Shown here piece after piece: positions 20,441 through 32,609 of a DNA stretch of 64,000 bases. The position numbers and the translations under genes are program-made. The DNA is taken from positions 2,398,501 to 2,462,500 of the forward strand of contig NC_092671.1 in assembly GCF_964355755.1 (NCBI RefSeq), in the 5' to 3' direction. The DNA is from Antedon mediterranea. Taxonomy: Eukaryota > Echinodermata > Crinoidea > Comatulida > Antedonidae. How positions within the stretch are numbered: position 1 is the first letter of the stretch; every line of letters begins with the position of its first letter. The notes beneath the pieces were generated by a model that did no database searches, was not told the origin of the DNA, and saw only the letters and a program-made list of their open reading frames with translations.

Positions 20441-23400
20441 TTATTTGCAGACGACATTACTCGGTTCAATCTTGTACAACGAAGTATTTGTTCTTTCCAC
20501 GCCATCTCCGATAATTCCTTCTTTTAGATCACTGGTTATCTTCAACCCTTCATCAGTATCAATACCTGTAAATTCACACCTTACAACGTACATGAGGACG
20601 TCATAAGGGGCGTGTGTAAATCGCTTATAGAGGGCGGCATTCTGTAAGTTTCCGGTAGCTTTTAGCTTTGTTACTCCCGTTACATCCATCCATTCGGATT
20701 CAAACTTTGCCGATTCTGCATCGGTTTTTGGTCCCTAAAAATGAAGATAATTAATTATTATGCAATATCTTTATGTTTTCATCTAAAGTGACGTCATGCA
20801 TAACAGATACCCTGAGGCCCCTACAGTACATTAACAACAAAAAAGAATGTTGTACCAAAAACGTCGAAACATTCTGAACTGCACTTTCTGTTACTATACT
20901 TTTGATATAATAATGTAAAAAGTCACTTACTTTGAAACTTGACAATAAAAACAAAGAATCAGGCTGTTTTGCCAAGGCGGGTGCGATGGAGGATCCGTCC
21001 ATTGTTGCAATTTCTGTATAACCACCTACAAAAAAAAAGAGAGGTAAATTGGAAAAAGAAAATGTATCGGATATTTATATGTGTTGAAAGGATGTTTCAA
21101 GTAAATGGTTCCAACTGTAGGCCTACTTCACACAAGGACTTAAGCGTAAAGTAAGTTGACCAATCACAGGCAATATAACTGTCGGTTGTCATTGGTCAAG
21201 TCAACCTGTTGCTTGCAGCTTGGCGTTGCGTCCACGTCGCGTTACGTCTATTTTGAGAACCTAGTCTGTAGATTCTAGACGGAGTTTTGACTTAATATTA
21301 GTACAAAAATAAATATTTTTGCGTTTCATACCTATACTACTTGAGCTCGTATTTTCATACAAAAATCGAAAAGAAAGACAATAACTACAGACTTGGGGCT
21401 GCAAGTCTAGATAACCTAGCTTAATGAATGACCGAGATTAAATCGAGAGGAAACACTTACCTGGATAATTTACCTGTAAGCCTGGAGGCCCATGACCTTC
21501 AACCAGAGCTTTGATCAATTCGGGAGAAGGTTCACCAAAGTCCTTTGTAATCCGTTCTTGTGTTCCCTCAAAGAAAGAATAATTCACGTACGGGAAACGA
21601 CCTAACATAGTATTAAAATGAATATATTATTTGTGGGTGATAAATCTGTGATTTGTTCCAATCACGGCGCATCTCAGCTCTCAACAAAAACCCCACCTAT
21701 ACCACAACCCCCTTTTCCTCCAGTAAAAACACTGATAGCGGTGCCTCCCCCCAATCGTATTTTTTCTTGGTTTTTTTTGCATTACAAAAATGTACCATCG
21801 CCAAACCATTTACCTACACTGTAATACAATTGATAATGACATGTACCTGTCGACGTGAGGATTACGCAGCCGGTAAAAAATGTAATTTTACCGTGACACA
21901 AACGATTTCAGTGTGAACATCAAATCGAATATAACGTCGCATTGGTGTCAGTCGATTTTTAACTTCAACGCGGTAAATTCGGAGCTCGCGAACTTTTTTA
22001 AGCTTTGCGCGACTCACTTCGATTTGACGTGACGGTTGCCGTCGCTTCGCGTTTAAAGTGTGTACCGGCCTTAAACAGTGCCAAGTGCAGTAGGCTACTT
22101 ATATTATATGTTAGTTCATGCATAAGAGAAGGAAATCTGGGTCATCTGTGTTGGAAATTGTAATCTGTTTATACAGGTTTTCATATAGATATAATGTATA
22201 CTGATTGTGATAACATCTTTTCAGTTTCGATTTAGACGTGCCAAGTCAATGTACTTTTCTAAGCATCCTTCGAGTATTCAAAGCTGACTATTGTGTAAAT
22301 TCTAGACGTAGAGTAGATTTGTCATTTTAAAAATAGGCTTAAATTTTGAAACGAAAAAGTTCACTAACATCAAGAAACGCTCGCAGTTAACATATTCAAA
22401 TCCCATTGCATTTAACTCCTTATTATCCAATCTGCCGTCAATCATAAACGTTTTAGAATAATATCATGATTTAATTATCTTATTAACACTTTTATCAATG
22501 TGAATCTTGCACCCTTTTCCTTCCTGTTATATTCTTTTCCAGGTGAGTATACTGACATTTTTATGAGATAAGATTTCTCCGGAAACTTTAAAGGGTTACC
22601 CAAAGTTTTCAGAATATAATGTGGTTAATACTGGTACTATCAAGCTTGGTTCCCATTGGTTGAAACGCAAGGGCATACGCGCAACGCGAGTAATTATACC
22701 AATCACAACAGATTTCAGATCGTGGTGATTGATCAAATTAATAGTGTGCCTTTGTGCGTTGCGTCCTTATGAAAACCTTATTTGTATGATTTTCAAAATC
22801 ACGTGGAGTGAGGGGGGGGGGGGGGGGGTGGGGGACGTTTAGCAATGGGGCTGGAAACGTAACCTAAACAGGAATAACAAAATTATCATGATTAGAATTA
22901 CGTATAGCTAATGCAAGTTGTCATAATAGCACATCTGTACTCCTAGAATCAATACTTAATTACAACGTGAAATAAATTATAATTCTTCAATGACATGGAT
23001 TAAGATAACGTGGCTAATGTTGAGTTCATTAATATGTCCTATTGTAGGCCCTATGTATGAATCACATCAAATTATATCGATCAGAATGTGTAATTCATTG
23101 TGTAAAATGTGTTTGTCCATCTACATGATTATGCTAATAATTTAAGCTAAGCCACAAATAATCGAATTTAAGTTGAATTCGGATAACGATTTACACATAT
23201 CTCACACAATAATTTGCGACAAATAGGTTAGAAAATGAAAATGTCACTTTTTATCCATTTCTAAGCAGTTTGACAAAAGTCTAGCACGGTAAAAAAACAT
23301 TAATTAGGCTCAATAGGCTCAGAAGGCCTAGGCCTCTAGGTACTGTACTCACACGATGGCGACAACCCGTCGGTCGGCCTTGCCAGTGTTTATTTTGTGT

Positions 23401-23615
23401 TTTCTTTTATAATTATCTACAGAATCGACATAAGAAAATAATGCTGTTTATTTACCTTGAGGATCTACATTTGTGTGCAGTTGAGCGCTAACGAAATGAT
23501 CAAGCGTTTTAACAAATTCGCCTAGATGCGACCAGCCTTTGAGGAACGATTCCATATTCGGTGGCGGTGTAATCTTCTCGTAAAAATTAAAAACTACGTT
23601 CACCTCTTTTGCCAT
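20441..23615 (-). CDS. Four-exon gene of unknown function, 229 aa
   Basis: Exons in transcript order: 23615-23456, 21601-21461, 21025-20931 and 20734-20441 (690 nt, 229 codons plus stop). All junctions keep frame with GT-AG sites. I do not recognise the protein. It starts MAKEVNVVFNFYEKITPPP and shows two similarly arranged segments: an aromatic strand, a helix with SFLKGWSHLGEFVKTLDHF and VNYSFFEG, and later DSLFLLSSF with FESEWMDVTGV and DVLMYVVRCEF. That layout is reminiscent of two ferredoxin-like (dimeric alpha-beta barrel, ABM/EthD-type) halves, but this is inference. No signal peptide or membrane segment was seen, so it is probably cytosolic. An AATAAA on the minus strand overlaps the stop codon (20440-20445). 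Confidence 0.75.
21840..22071. mobile_element. MITE-E, right end clear, left end unresolved
   Basis: The right end reads AAGTGTGTACCGGCCTT next to TA, the complement of AAGGCCGGTACACACTT. A matching left terminus was not found, so extent and class are uncertain. It lies in intron 1 of the 20441-23615 gene. Confidence 0.35.
22642..22778. mobile_element. MITE-B, degenerate copy
   Basis: Starts AAGCTTGGTTCCCATTGG and keeps ACGCAAGGGCATACGCGCAA, facing TTGTGCGTTGCGTCC. The right terminus is eroded. It is in intron 1 of the minus-strand gene. Confidence 0.5.
22811..22835. repeat. Poly-G tract
   Basis: A run of about 18 G, one T, then five G. The length may be unreliable in the assembly. G-quadruplex formation is possible. 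Confidence 0.85.
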
Positions 23616-24379
23616 TATGTCTTTTTGTATTTACTCAAACCCAAATGACAATAGTACTAGTAGACCTGATGCGACAACAACACGACAACCTACAAATATT
23701 TTAGTCCAAGAAGTGACTGTAGCAGGCTACTTGTATCAATCTCAGCGGTGTCTCTACAAGAACGCATGCGCAAATCGTCTTTCTTAAAAATGAAACATTG
23801 GTCAACGAAGCAATTAATTTGTGTTGGATAACCGCCAAACGGGGATTGTTTAAGCCCAAGAATGTAAATCAATTGTGCACATACTTAATTGGATTAAGTT
23901 TGCACTATGCAAGTCTGTCTGTAACCTATTGAGTTCTATACAGTATCCATAATAATTATAATAATGTCATTATTTTTCCAATTTGGCATGAAATTAAGTT
24001 TCGTTTCTGTTAACTTAGTTTTATTCATCTGTGATCAGTAAAAGAATAAATGCTATGCCTCATGGCTGGCCGGGAAGGGAAGGGGACCGGCGGTCACCTA
24101 AAGTAGGGGGTTTATAGACGCGTGAGATTCACAATCGACACATTACGTCACACAAACTACCGTTACTAACACGTGACATCACGTCACAATACTAAAACTT
24201 TTCAGCAAATAAGGAAGTTCACAAAATGTTTTACGCGCCGCGCCTGTGTTCGATTTACGCGCATAATCGTAGAAACCTGCTTGGTTACTAAACAAACATA
24301 CGTTCAGTTTTATTTCCGATGAGATTCAGTAAACATTGAATAAGATATTCTCTACAAATCTTTCAAAAAATTTTAAATA
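23616..24379. other. Divergent spacer between the minus-strand gene and the RhoGAP gene
   Basis: The start codons of the two genes face away from each other across about 0.76 kb, so this segment probably contains both promoters. No TATA box was identified. CRE-like ACGTCA motifs occur around 24145-24185. Confidence 0.4.
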
Positions 24380-27300
24380 ATGGCTTTATTTCGCCGAGCA
24401 AATAATTTTATTTCAGATTTAAACAGTAGCGCCACAGGTAGGTGGAGAAATTTTGACATGTTTTTTGCTTAAATAACTTTATTTATGCATTTAAAAATGT
24501 CAAAAAAATGTTTTGTGTGTAGCTCTAGCTAGCTAGGCCGGGCCTAGGCCATAGATAGGCTAGCCCCTAGCTAGGCCTGGCCTATAGCCCCTAGCTAGGC
24601 TAGGACTATCTAGCCTAATAATTAAATATTCCAGGCAGTCTGCCTAGCTACTGTTGTATTTATTTTATATTATACTGTAGGCCTAATGGCTCAAAATGAT
24701 AATAATTAACATTTAAAACAAGCCTAGGCCCTAGGCCTAGGTAGCCTATCTATACTATAGTTGTGCTAATAATTAAGTTTTGTTTATTTTGTTTTTTAAA
24801 TGCTGCTACTCTGGACTTGGCAGAGCCGAAAACTGAGGTACGTAAGACAAAAATTTGAGTGGTTTTTGATTGGTTGGTTGATTGATTGATGTGTGGTTGC
24901 TTGATGATTGGTTGGTTGATGGGTGGTTGGTTGATGATTGGTTGGTTGATGATTGGTTGGTTGATGGGTGGTTGGTTGGTTGGTTGATGGTTGGTTGGTT
25001 GATGGGTGGTTGGTTGATGCTTGGTTGGTTGATGGGTGGTTGTTTGGTTGGTTGGTTGGTGTTGATGGGTGTTTGGTTGATGGTTGGTTGGTTCGTTGAT
25101 GGGTGTTTGGTTGATGGTTGGTTGGTTGATAGTTAGTTGATTGATGGTTGGTTGGTTGATGGTTGGTTGGTTGATGGGTGGGTGGTTGGTTGATGGTTGG
25201 TTGATGGGTAATTTTGGTTGGTTGATGATTGTTTGGGTGATGGTTGGTTGGTTGATGATTGGTTGGTTGATGGGTGGTTGATAATTGGTTGATTGATGAT
25301 TGGTTGATGGTTGGTTGGTTGATGGTTGGTTGATGGTTGGTTGGTTGATGGTTGGTTGATAGGTGGTTGGTTGATGGGTAATTTTGGTTGGTTGATGGTT
25401 GGTTGGTTGATGGGTGTTTGGTTGATGGTTGGTTGGTTGATGATTCGTTGGTTGATGATTGGTTGGTTGATAGGTGGTTGGTTGATATAGGTGGTTGGTT
25501 GATGGGTAATTTTGGTTGGTTGATGGTTGGTTGGTTGATGAGTGGTTGATTGGTTGATGGTTGGTTGCTCGATGAATGATTGGTTGGTTTGTTTATTGGA
25601 TGATTGACGGGAATGGATGATTAACTAATTAACATTTTTACACTAATTGTTTGTACTAATCCTAACATCTGATAACCAACATCATTTGTTTTGTGTTTAC
25701 TAATTGCAACAGGATCTCTCTGATTACTATATGATCATTCTAAAACTAATTGGTGAGATTGAACGTAACTACCTTGATACAGTTGGTATTTATCGTGTGA
25801 ACGGACCATCCAAACGAGTCCGGAGGCTGTGCAGGGGACTTCTTAACAACTTTTCTGCCGTAAAAATGAGAAAGCATAGACCATCAACTATTGCAAGCTC
25901 CGTTAAGCGATTGTTAGGACAGGTGAATGCAAACTGAAATTGACACAGAAATATGAAGTGAAATTAGTTTAGACAATCTAATCTTTTAGAGCCTTGAAAC
26001 TAAATATGTAATTGACAAATTAGTTCATTCAATCTATAAAATTATTGGACATGCCAGCTATTTGGGTTCAAACTTTTAATTTTCTTTACATTCACGTGGC
26101 AGATTTTTCTGTAACAATTCTGGATAATAATAGCTTTGTTGAACTAACCAGTTACAGGTGTTATACATTTTAAAACTAATTCATTTATCTAGCTAATATT
26201 ATAGTACTAACCTAGCATCTAAAGTCACATTTTAAAGAGTTTGATGTGTTTTTGGGGATTTTTTTTCATGTCACTGAGTATAATTAAATAATGGAAAGTT
26301 GTGATTGTTGTTATTCAGGTACAGATTATACCAACTTATGTGGAAGCTCAACTTCACAACATCGTGAAGCTTCATTTGCATATTGATGGTCGTAACAACC
26401 CCCTCAATAATCAACTTTTGACAGCACTTAAAGATTCTATTCGTTGCATGCCATATGAAAATTTCAGTATCCTGAAAATTATCATTATGCATCTGAAAAG
26501 GTAAATAATAAATAAATTATGATCATATCTTATATTAATTCTATAAGCATGTTAACATTGTTCTAATCTCACAATCCATCATCATTATCATCATCATCAT
26601 TATCATCATTTTCATCAACAATTCAATATAATCAAGATGATATTGAATAAACTTTTTAGATAATTTTTTTTAAATAACTCATTCTTTTTTATTAGAATCA
26701 CATTACATCAAAAAGGGCGTGCCAAAGCTATGACCGCTAAAAGTCTTGGCATTGTCTTTGGTCCAAGCTTTGCAGAGAAATGGTAAGTAATCAGTTAAAC
26801 CAACTATAGGCATAAAATAATAATAATAATAATAGTGTAAGGGCTTTCTATCATGTACAGTGGATACCTACTCAGCAACAAAAATAATTATTTTTTTAAA
26901 CTTATTTAGTGATGATTTGACTGCTTTTGAAGCAAAGTCCTTGATACTTCGATGGAACGGAGTAGTCGAAATGCTCATTCAGAATTCTGATTTGGTAAGC
27001 CGACTTTATTTTGTAACTATCAGTGTAAAACAGTGCATATAATAGGTATCACCATAGTCAATATTGAATATGGTGACACTGCTGGTGCTGCTACTAGACA
27101 TTATCTATACTAGACATTCAGACAGACAGGCAGGATCTAGGATTTCAATGAAAATAAAAATGTATTTTATTGTTTCTTTTTTAGATTTTCGGTAAGACTT
27201 ACATGACAAGCGAATGCCAATTAAAAAGAGGTAAATATTATATTTATATATATATATATATATCTTTTGCTATGGATATAATATTATGTCACCATGATAT

Positions 27301-28351
27301 TCCGAAATAAAAAGATAAATGAAATGAATGAAATATATATATTTGATGAATTTTACGTATTTAAAAGTAAAATTTGATTAAAAACAATTAACCCTAATAA
27401 TGTTTAATGTTACAGAGGCAGCAGCAGTTCCAAAACGTAAACGAATGCATTTGTTAAAGGTACGTACGTTTAAGACATAATAGTGCTTTTATGTTTCAAG
27501 CGGTTTTATGCCCGGATGCTCTTTTACATCCCTGAAAAAAAAACTATGAACAATGGCTTTTCTATCGTTTCTTATTTTCTATATCTCAGGATGTTGGAAA
27601 ATCTAAACGCCAAGCAAGTCTTTACAAGAATTGCTTACTGAATCAAGCTCTGATAACAGAACAACAGAGAATGGAGGAAGAGGAAACTAACAGAAAACAG
27701 AAGGTAATTGTCGCGAGGACAAACAATTGCACCCAAAACAGGTGGTTAATACTGTCTACACTATCAAACTACTTTGAAAAAAAAAACCAAATATGGTAGT
27801 GATATGATGTTATCGTGTCTATATATGGACACATCCCATTTTTATGGTTACATAAGTTTGATAGTGTAGACACTGCGAGTCTGTATACCTAATTAAAATC
27901 CTGCTTTTTACTCTAATAGCGTCACAAATCGTGGTCATATTTTTATAGTAATTATATTATTGCTATTATTTATAATGGATTACTAACTTTACTCATTTAA
28001 TGTTACCTTTTCTTCCAATCTAAGTTTCTTTATGGTATTTTTCAACATCATAACTACGGGGCGCCATTCGGGGTCGATTTTGTCGATATATAATATAATA
28101 CAATTATGTGCCATATGACAAAATTAGTAATGTCCCGAACGGCGTCCCATACATAGCTACTAATCTTCATTTTTCATCTAAATTCAATCATCACATTATT
28201 ATATTAAATGATAATGGTTTTTTATTTTTAGGAGCATGGTTGTTTATGTGGATCAATACTGATTACAGTAATCAGACAAAGGTCAAACCACAGTGCTATC
28301 GTCGTACCCGCTGACGCCGCCACCGCTCCAGAACTTTCGGTGATAATGTAA
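24380..28351 (+). CDS. RhoGAP-domain protein, 319 aa, with a 14-nt microexon
   Basis: Ten exons: 24380-24437, 24824-24837, 25713-25922, 26319-26500, 26696-26782, 26910-26994, 27185-27230, 27416-27459, 27590-27703 and 28232-28351 (960 nt). The RhoGAP domain covers residues about 25-205. GIYRVNG holds the arginine-finger region, KRLLGQ replaces the usual Lys-rich helix followed by ELPEPL, and KSLGIVFGPSF matches the NLAxVFGPxL block but with Ser in place of Asn. The tail is basic with a charged helix (EQQRMEEEETNRKQK). RhoGAPs switch off Rho-family GTPases; the altered residues make activity uncertain. I could not assign a subfamily. Exon 2 encodes only EPKTE and is inferred from frame and splice sites. 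AATAAA lies at 28440. Confidence 0.8.
24866..25606. repeat. TTGGTTGATGG-type minisatellite, about 740 bp
   Basis: Irregular units of GGTTGGTTGATG with variant GATTGG and GGGTGG blocks fill intron 2 of the RhoGAP gene. The 84-codon Trp/Leu/Asp-rich frame in it is a repeat by-product. Confidence 0.95.
27750..27875. mobile_element. MITE-A copy 4
   Basis: Arms ACTGTCTACACTATCAAACT and AGTTTGATAGTGTAGACA, with the core CCAAATATGG. It lies in the last intron of the RhoGAP gene. Confidence 0.8.
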
Positions 28352-28439
28352 ATTCTTAAACCTGGCTTTCTTATAATGTGAAAAACATACAATTATGCAG
28401 GTAAAGAAACAACATATAAAACAATCTTTCAATCTGATA

Positions 28440-28445
28440 AATAAA
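28440..28445 (+). terminator. Candidate polyadenylation signal of the RhoGAP gene
   Basis: AATAAA about 90 bp after the stop codon at 28349-28351. Confidence 0.5.
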
Positions 28446-28789
28446 ACTTGTTTTGTTTGCTGAAGATGTCCTCTACCATCCGATTTGACAGATTTCTTCT
28501 TTTTTTTTTCAGAAAATGTTCAGTTTTGTAGCCTCCTGTGCAGTTATTTATTTTGGAAAGCCAGTCAAAATTAATGAATTTGCATCAGAGAGACACCAGG
28601 AATTATTGTGATATATGCAGTTGAAGAATACTTCAAGACAAAACAAAATTTTTAAAACAGATACAAAAAAAGCAAAAAAAAGAAGAAAAAATGCCACACA
28701 ATTGCTGACTCAGCACTTCATAGTCGACATGTGACTGTCAAATAAATTGAAAATAACATTATGTCTTAATCATGTGGGAAAAAAAGAAT

Positions 28790-29830
28790 AAAGAAATATT
28801 ATTGAGAGGATATTAATACTCACTTAGAAAACGAAATAAACTTTTTTTGAAAGAAAAAAAAATGGATTTAAAGAACAATTGACCTCCACTATCAAAGTTC
28901 TTATCTACTAACTGTGCAATATTTCTCCATGGTCAAACTGATCAAAAGGATATCTGAGTGAATTAAAGTAAAGAAGAATTATTGAGAGGACATTAGCCTA
29001 TTACTCACTTGGAAAACGAAATAAACTTTCAAAAAGAAAAAAAATGGATTTCAAGAACAATTGACTTCAACTATCAAAGTGCTTATCTACTAACTATGCA
29101 ATGCTGTGAAGAATTATTGAATTGAGAGGACATTATTACTCACTTGGAAAACGAAATAAATGCATAAAAATGACAAAAAATGGATAGAAAAATATTTACT
29201 TCATCAACGCACTGCTGTGCCTTAAATATGTGTATTTATCTACTAACTGTGTAATAGTTTTTTGGAATACTGAATTATGTCAAACTGATCAAGTAGATAT
29301 CTGAGTGAATCACTGTAAAGAAGAATTATGGAATTGAGAGGACAATAATACTCACTTGGAAAACGAAATAAACTTTTAAAAAGAAAAAAGAATATGGAAC
29401 AATTCAATTGACTTTAACTATCAGCTTAAATATATCTATCTAACAGTAACTGTGCAATACTTGTTTGGAATACTGAATTATGTCAAATGGATCAACAGGA
29501 TATCTGAGTGAATCACAGTAAAGAAGTATTATTGAATTGAGCGAACAATAATACTTGAAATAACCGCATAAAAAGGACAAAAAATGGATAGAATAATTTC
29601 TATCAAAGTATTGCTGTGCCGCCTTATGTTATGTATCTGCTAACTCAGCAACAATACTGAATTATGTCAATAAACCTGATCAAAGATATCTAAGTAAATC
29701 AAAGTAAAGATGAATTATTGATGTGAACATTATACTTGGAAAACAAAAAATAAACTTTCAAAAAGGAAAAAAAAATGAATTTGAAGAACATATCAAAGTG
29801 TTGCTGAGCCTACTCCTGTACAGCTACTTA
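28790..29830. repeat. Diverged long tandem repeat, about 6 units of 140-210 bp
   Basis: Each unit includes GAGGACATTAATACTCACTT, GGAAAACGAAATAAAC, then AAAAATGGAT, TATCAAAGTG and ATCTACTAACTGTGCAAT. Landmarks recur at about 28805, 28986, 29125, 29336, 29540 and 29720. Indels separate the units, so the array is old. Confidence 0.8.
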
Positions 29831-30077
29831 ATAAAAAATGTGATTTTAAATCATGTTTATATGAATTATATTTTTATACTGATGTTATAAATAAATAGAA
29901 TCAATGCCTAAACGAAGCATTTGTATATATTAATAATGTATGTATGTAATAAAGCAATAAATATATTTATACAATATAATAATTATATTTCTGTTGATGA
30001 GTAAAATTTGTGTTGGGTGTTTGTGATTCGCATTATTTTAGGTATAGCGCCATCATTTAGTCATCAATCAATTAAAG

Positions 30078-32536
30078 ATGGCAGCGTCCATGGACCTAGC
30101 AACGGCTGCTGCAACAGGCAATAAAAATGTACAAAATGCTGTTTTAACTTTCTTTTTTTATTGTAGGCATAACTAGACTTATAAAAGGGCATTTACTAAG
30201 ACGAATAATAATAAAAGTAAATAACTTAGGCTAGCTAGGCCTAGGTATATTTATTATACATAATACTGTATAGGCTAGCTAAGCTATTATAGGCCTAGCC
30301 TAGTTCTAGTGTAGTAGTAGCTAGTAGCCTAGGTAGGCCTACTTATACTACTAAGCCTAGGCCTAGCCTAGAGTGGTTGGGAAGGAATGAAGTTGTGTAG
30401 GCCCTACTGAAGGAATGGTCTGCAGAACAGGTTAATGCCTAGCTAGGGCCTAAGAAGGCTTTTAAATTTCTATATTATTCGGGGGTTTTTTTTGTGTAGC
30501 CTACCTAACAAATTTTAAAATAAAAAAGATTCATGGTTTTAGGTGAGACTTTTATTTAAAACCACCCAACCATAAAAAAAAAGAGAAAAAAATATTTCTT
30601 TGATTTGAATTTTAATTATTTATGCATTATATTAGGCTAACATTCATAATTTGTTTTTTCAGCTAGTTCAAAGTCTAATACAAAGAGGAGCAAACATCAA
30701 TGGTCGTTCTAAAGATGGTTTTTCACCTTTATGCAATGCTGCCTTTTGGGGCTACAGTGATATCGTTGAATTTCTATTGGAACAAGGGTAATACACAAAA
30801 GGATATTTAAGATGATACTCCCCTATCAAGCCCACAGGCAGGATGCTTACATTTAATGGGGTTTTTTTTGCCAATGACCCTTTCCCTTCCACCAAAAAAA
30901 AAAATCTGTTTGTGTCTAGGCCTACTATAAGCTTGGTATACAAAAATTAAAATGCAATTGAATATAGGCTAAACTGGCGACATCAGATGCAAATAGATTA
31001 TTCTGTATACATTATTGGAAAAGATTGTTTTACTAGACTGTACAATTATAGTGACATAGTGAGTGCAATTTGCATGGTTTGAAAAGGTCACAACTGTAAA
31101 TTCAATATCTGTTATTTTTATATACAGGGCCGATGTAAACCAATGCAATGGAGGTACAAGATGGACAGCATGTCACTGTGCTGCCTTTCAGGACCATGGA
31201 CGAGTCATTATGAAATTAATGAATTTTAAACCAAATCTTGCTTTAAAGGATAGCAAGGGAAGGTAGGATTACCGTATATCCTCGGGTATAATCCCACCCC
31301 CTACTTTATGTCTGACTTCACAAACACCTGGGGCATATCTCCAGTATTGTTTTTATGGTCTGGATATAGTCCCACCCTCTTCGTGTTCTAGGAGGTTGGT
31401 ATTATACCAAATGATATACAGTAATACATGTAGTTGAACCATTTGACTGCCCGAGTTAAGCCACTGACAAAACATACTATATACCCACTAATCACACAAG
31501 GCAATGGTAAGTAAAGACTATCTTGCCCTATTTGCACATTGTCTCAACTTAACGGCAGCTAAGCCACTTTTCCCATTTGACCAATACATAAGCATGATGG
31601 TGGTGGTCACCCATTGGCCACAATTCCAGATTGGCCGTAGTACTGGTTTTACTTTGACAGAAACTTTCATGACCGTTGAACACTCTGACAAATTATCTAT
31701 TTTGAACACCAAATAACTTTGTAAACTGATTTCTTCGTTTTCCTAAACTCAGAACAGCTGCAGACTTTGCTTCAGCTCTGGACTCAATATGGCCGTTCTT
31801 TGAAGCAGAGGGTTGCAGCCGAACACGGAAGCAACAACTCATTGAGATGGACATCATTAAAAAGGTTGACAATATAAAACTATTTGTTACTATTTCTATA
31901 TTTACTATATTTTCAGGATTTTTTTTTTAAATTTAAATTTCCATCTTTATGTTAATTCAGGTTAAAGATACTGACCCAACTATTTCCAAGTCTGATTACA
32001 CACATTTTTCACGACCTGGTTCCGCATATGTCATGAAAGGACAATCAAGAAGTGAACGTGGTGACATGAATATGGTAAGTTAATATTAAGTTATTTTTCT
32101 CCAGTAAAACATGCTGTTTACCTGTTAAGGAAGAGGTCATGGTTTTCCCAACCCTCACTCTGTTTATGTCCATGATCTCTTAAAAAGTTATGTTTTCCAT
32201 AGAACAATCCATTAGTTTTTAGTTTATTTAATACTTAACTCAACTTGAGAGGGCACATAGATTTTATTTATTTATTTATTTTATTCAGTTGTCAACCAAC
32301 AGCGATGAAACCGCCACTAACAGGTTGAATTTTGCTCAAATTAAGTAAAAAATGAATTCATTGTACAGACTTAAAATCCAAAGATTGCCTTAAAAAAAGT
32401 GTTGTCTTTCATTTCATTTTTGTTTTGTTTTTGACAGCAATATGCATCCAATACTGGAGACGTCCTTGGATCTCTCACAGAAGATCCTTCATCGTATCAT
32501 AAAAGTAGTCCATCATTCAACATCTGGAGAAGCTGA
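30078..32536 (+). CDS. Small ankyrin-repeat protein, 211 aa
   Basis: Six exons: 30078-30128, 30663-30787, 31128-31262, 31753-31864, 31961-32074 and 32438-32536 (636 nt, 211 codons plus stop). Residues about 6-100 form roughly three ankyrin repeats: DLATAAATGNKN with LVQSLIQRGANIN, then DGFSPLCNAAFWGYSDIVEF with LLEQGADVN, then WTACHCAAFQDHGRVIMKLM and PNLALKDSKGRTAADFA. The C-terminal tail (residues about 115-211) is polar and contains FSRPGSAYVMKG and SPSFNIWRS; I do not recognise it. Ankyrin repeats mediate protein-protein binding, and the partner is unknown. No signal peptide was seen. The 3' UTR holds a tandem repeat and AATAAA at 33242. Confidence 0.85.
31270..31425. mobile_element. MITE-F copy 1
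   Basis: The left end TACCGTATATCCTCGGGTAT and the right end (complement TACTGTATATCATTTGGTAT) form terminal inverted repeats followed by AATCCCACC-type blocks. In intron 3 of the ankyrin gene. Confidence 0.7.
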
Positions 32537-32609
32537 CAACTGATTCTCAAAGTATTTTAGAATTAAGTTTCTTGGCATGCTGTAGGTGCTATAATACATA
32601 CACAAGTCT

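Larger units (their letters stand above)
28352..30077. other. Region between the RhoGAP and ankyrin genes
   Basis: Contains the RhoGAP 3' UTR, a diverged tandem repeat (28790-29830) and a TTTTTTTTTTCAG at about 28500-28511 that could be an alternative splice acceptor. No further gene was seen. Confidence 0.4.

Noticed and set aside
24882-25136. 84-codon Trp/Leu/Asp-rich frame
   Set aside because: It is produced entirely by the TTGGTTGATGG minisatellite inside the RhoGAP intron.
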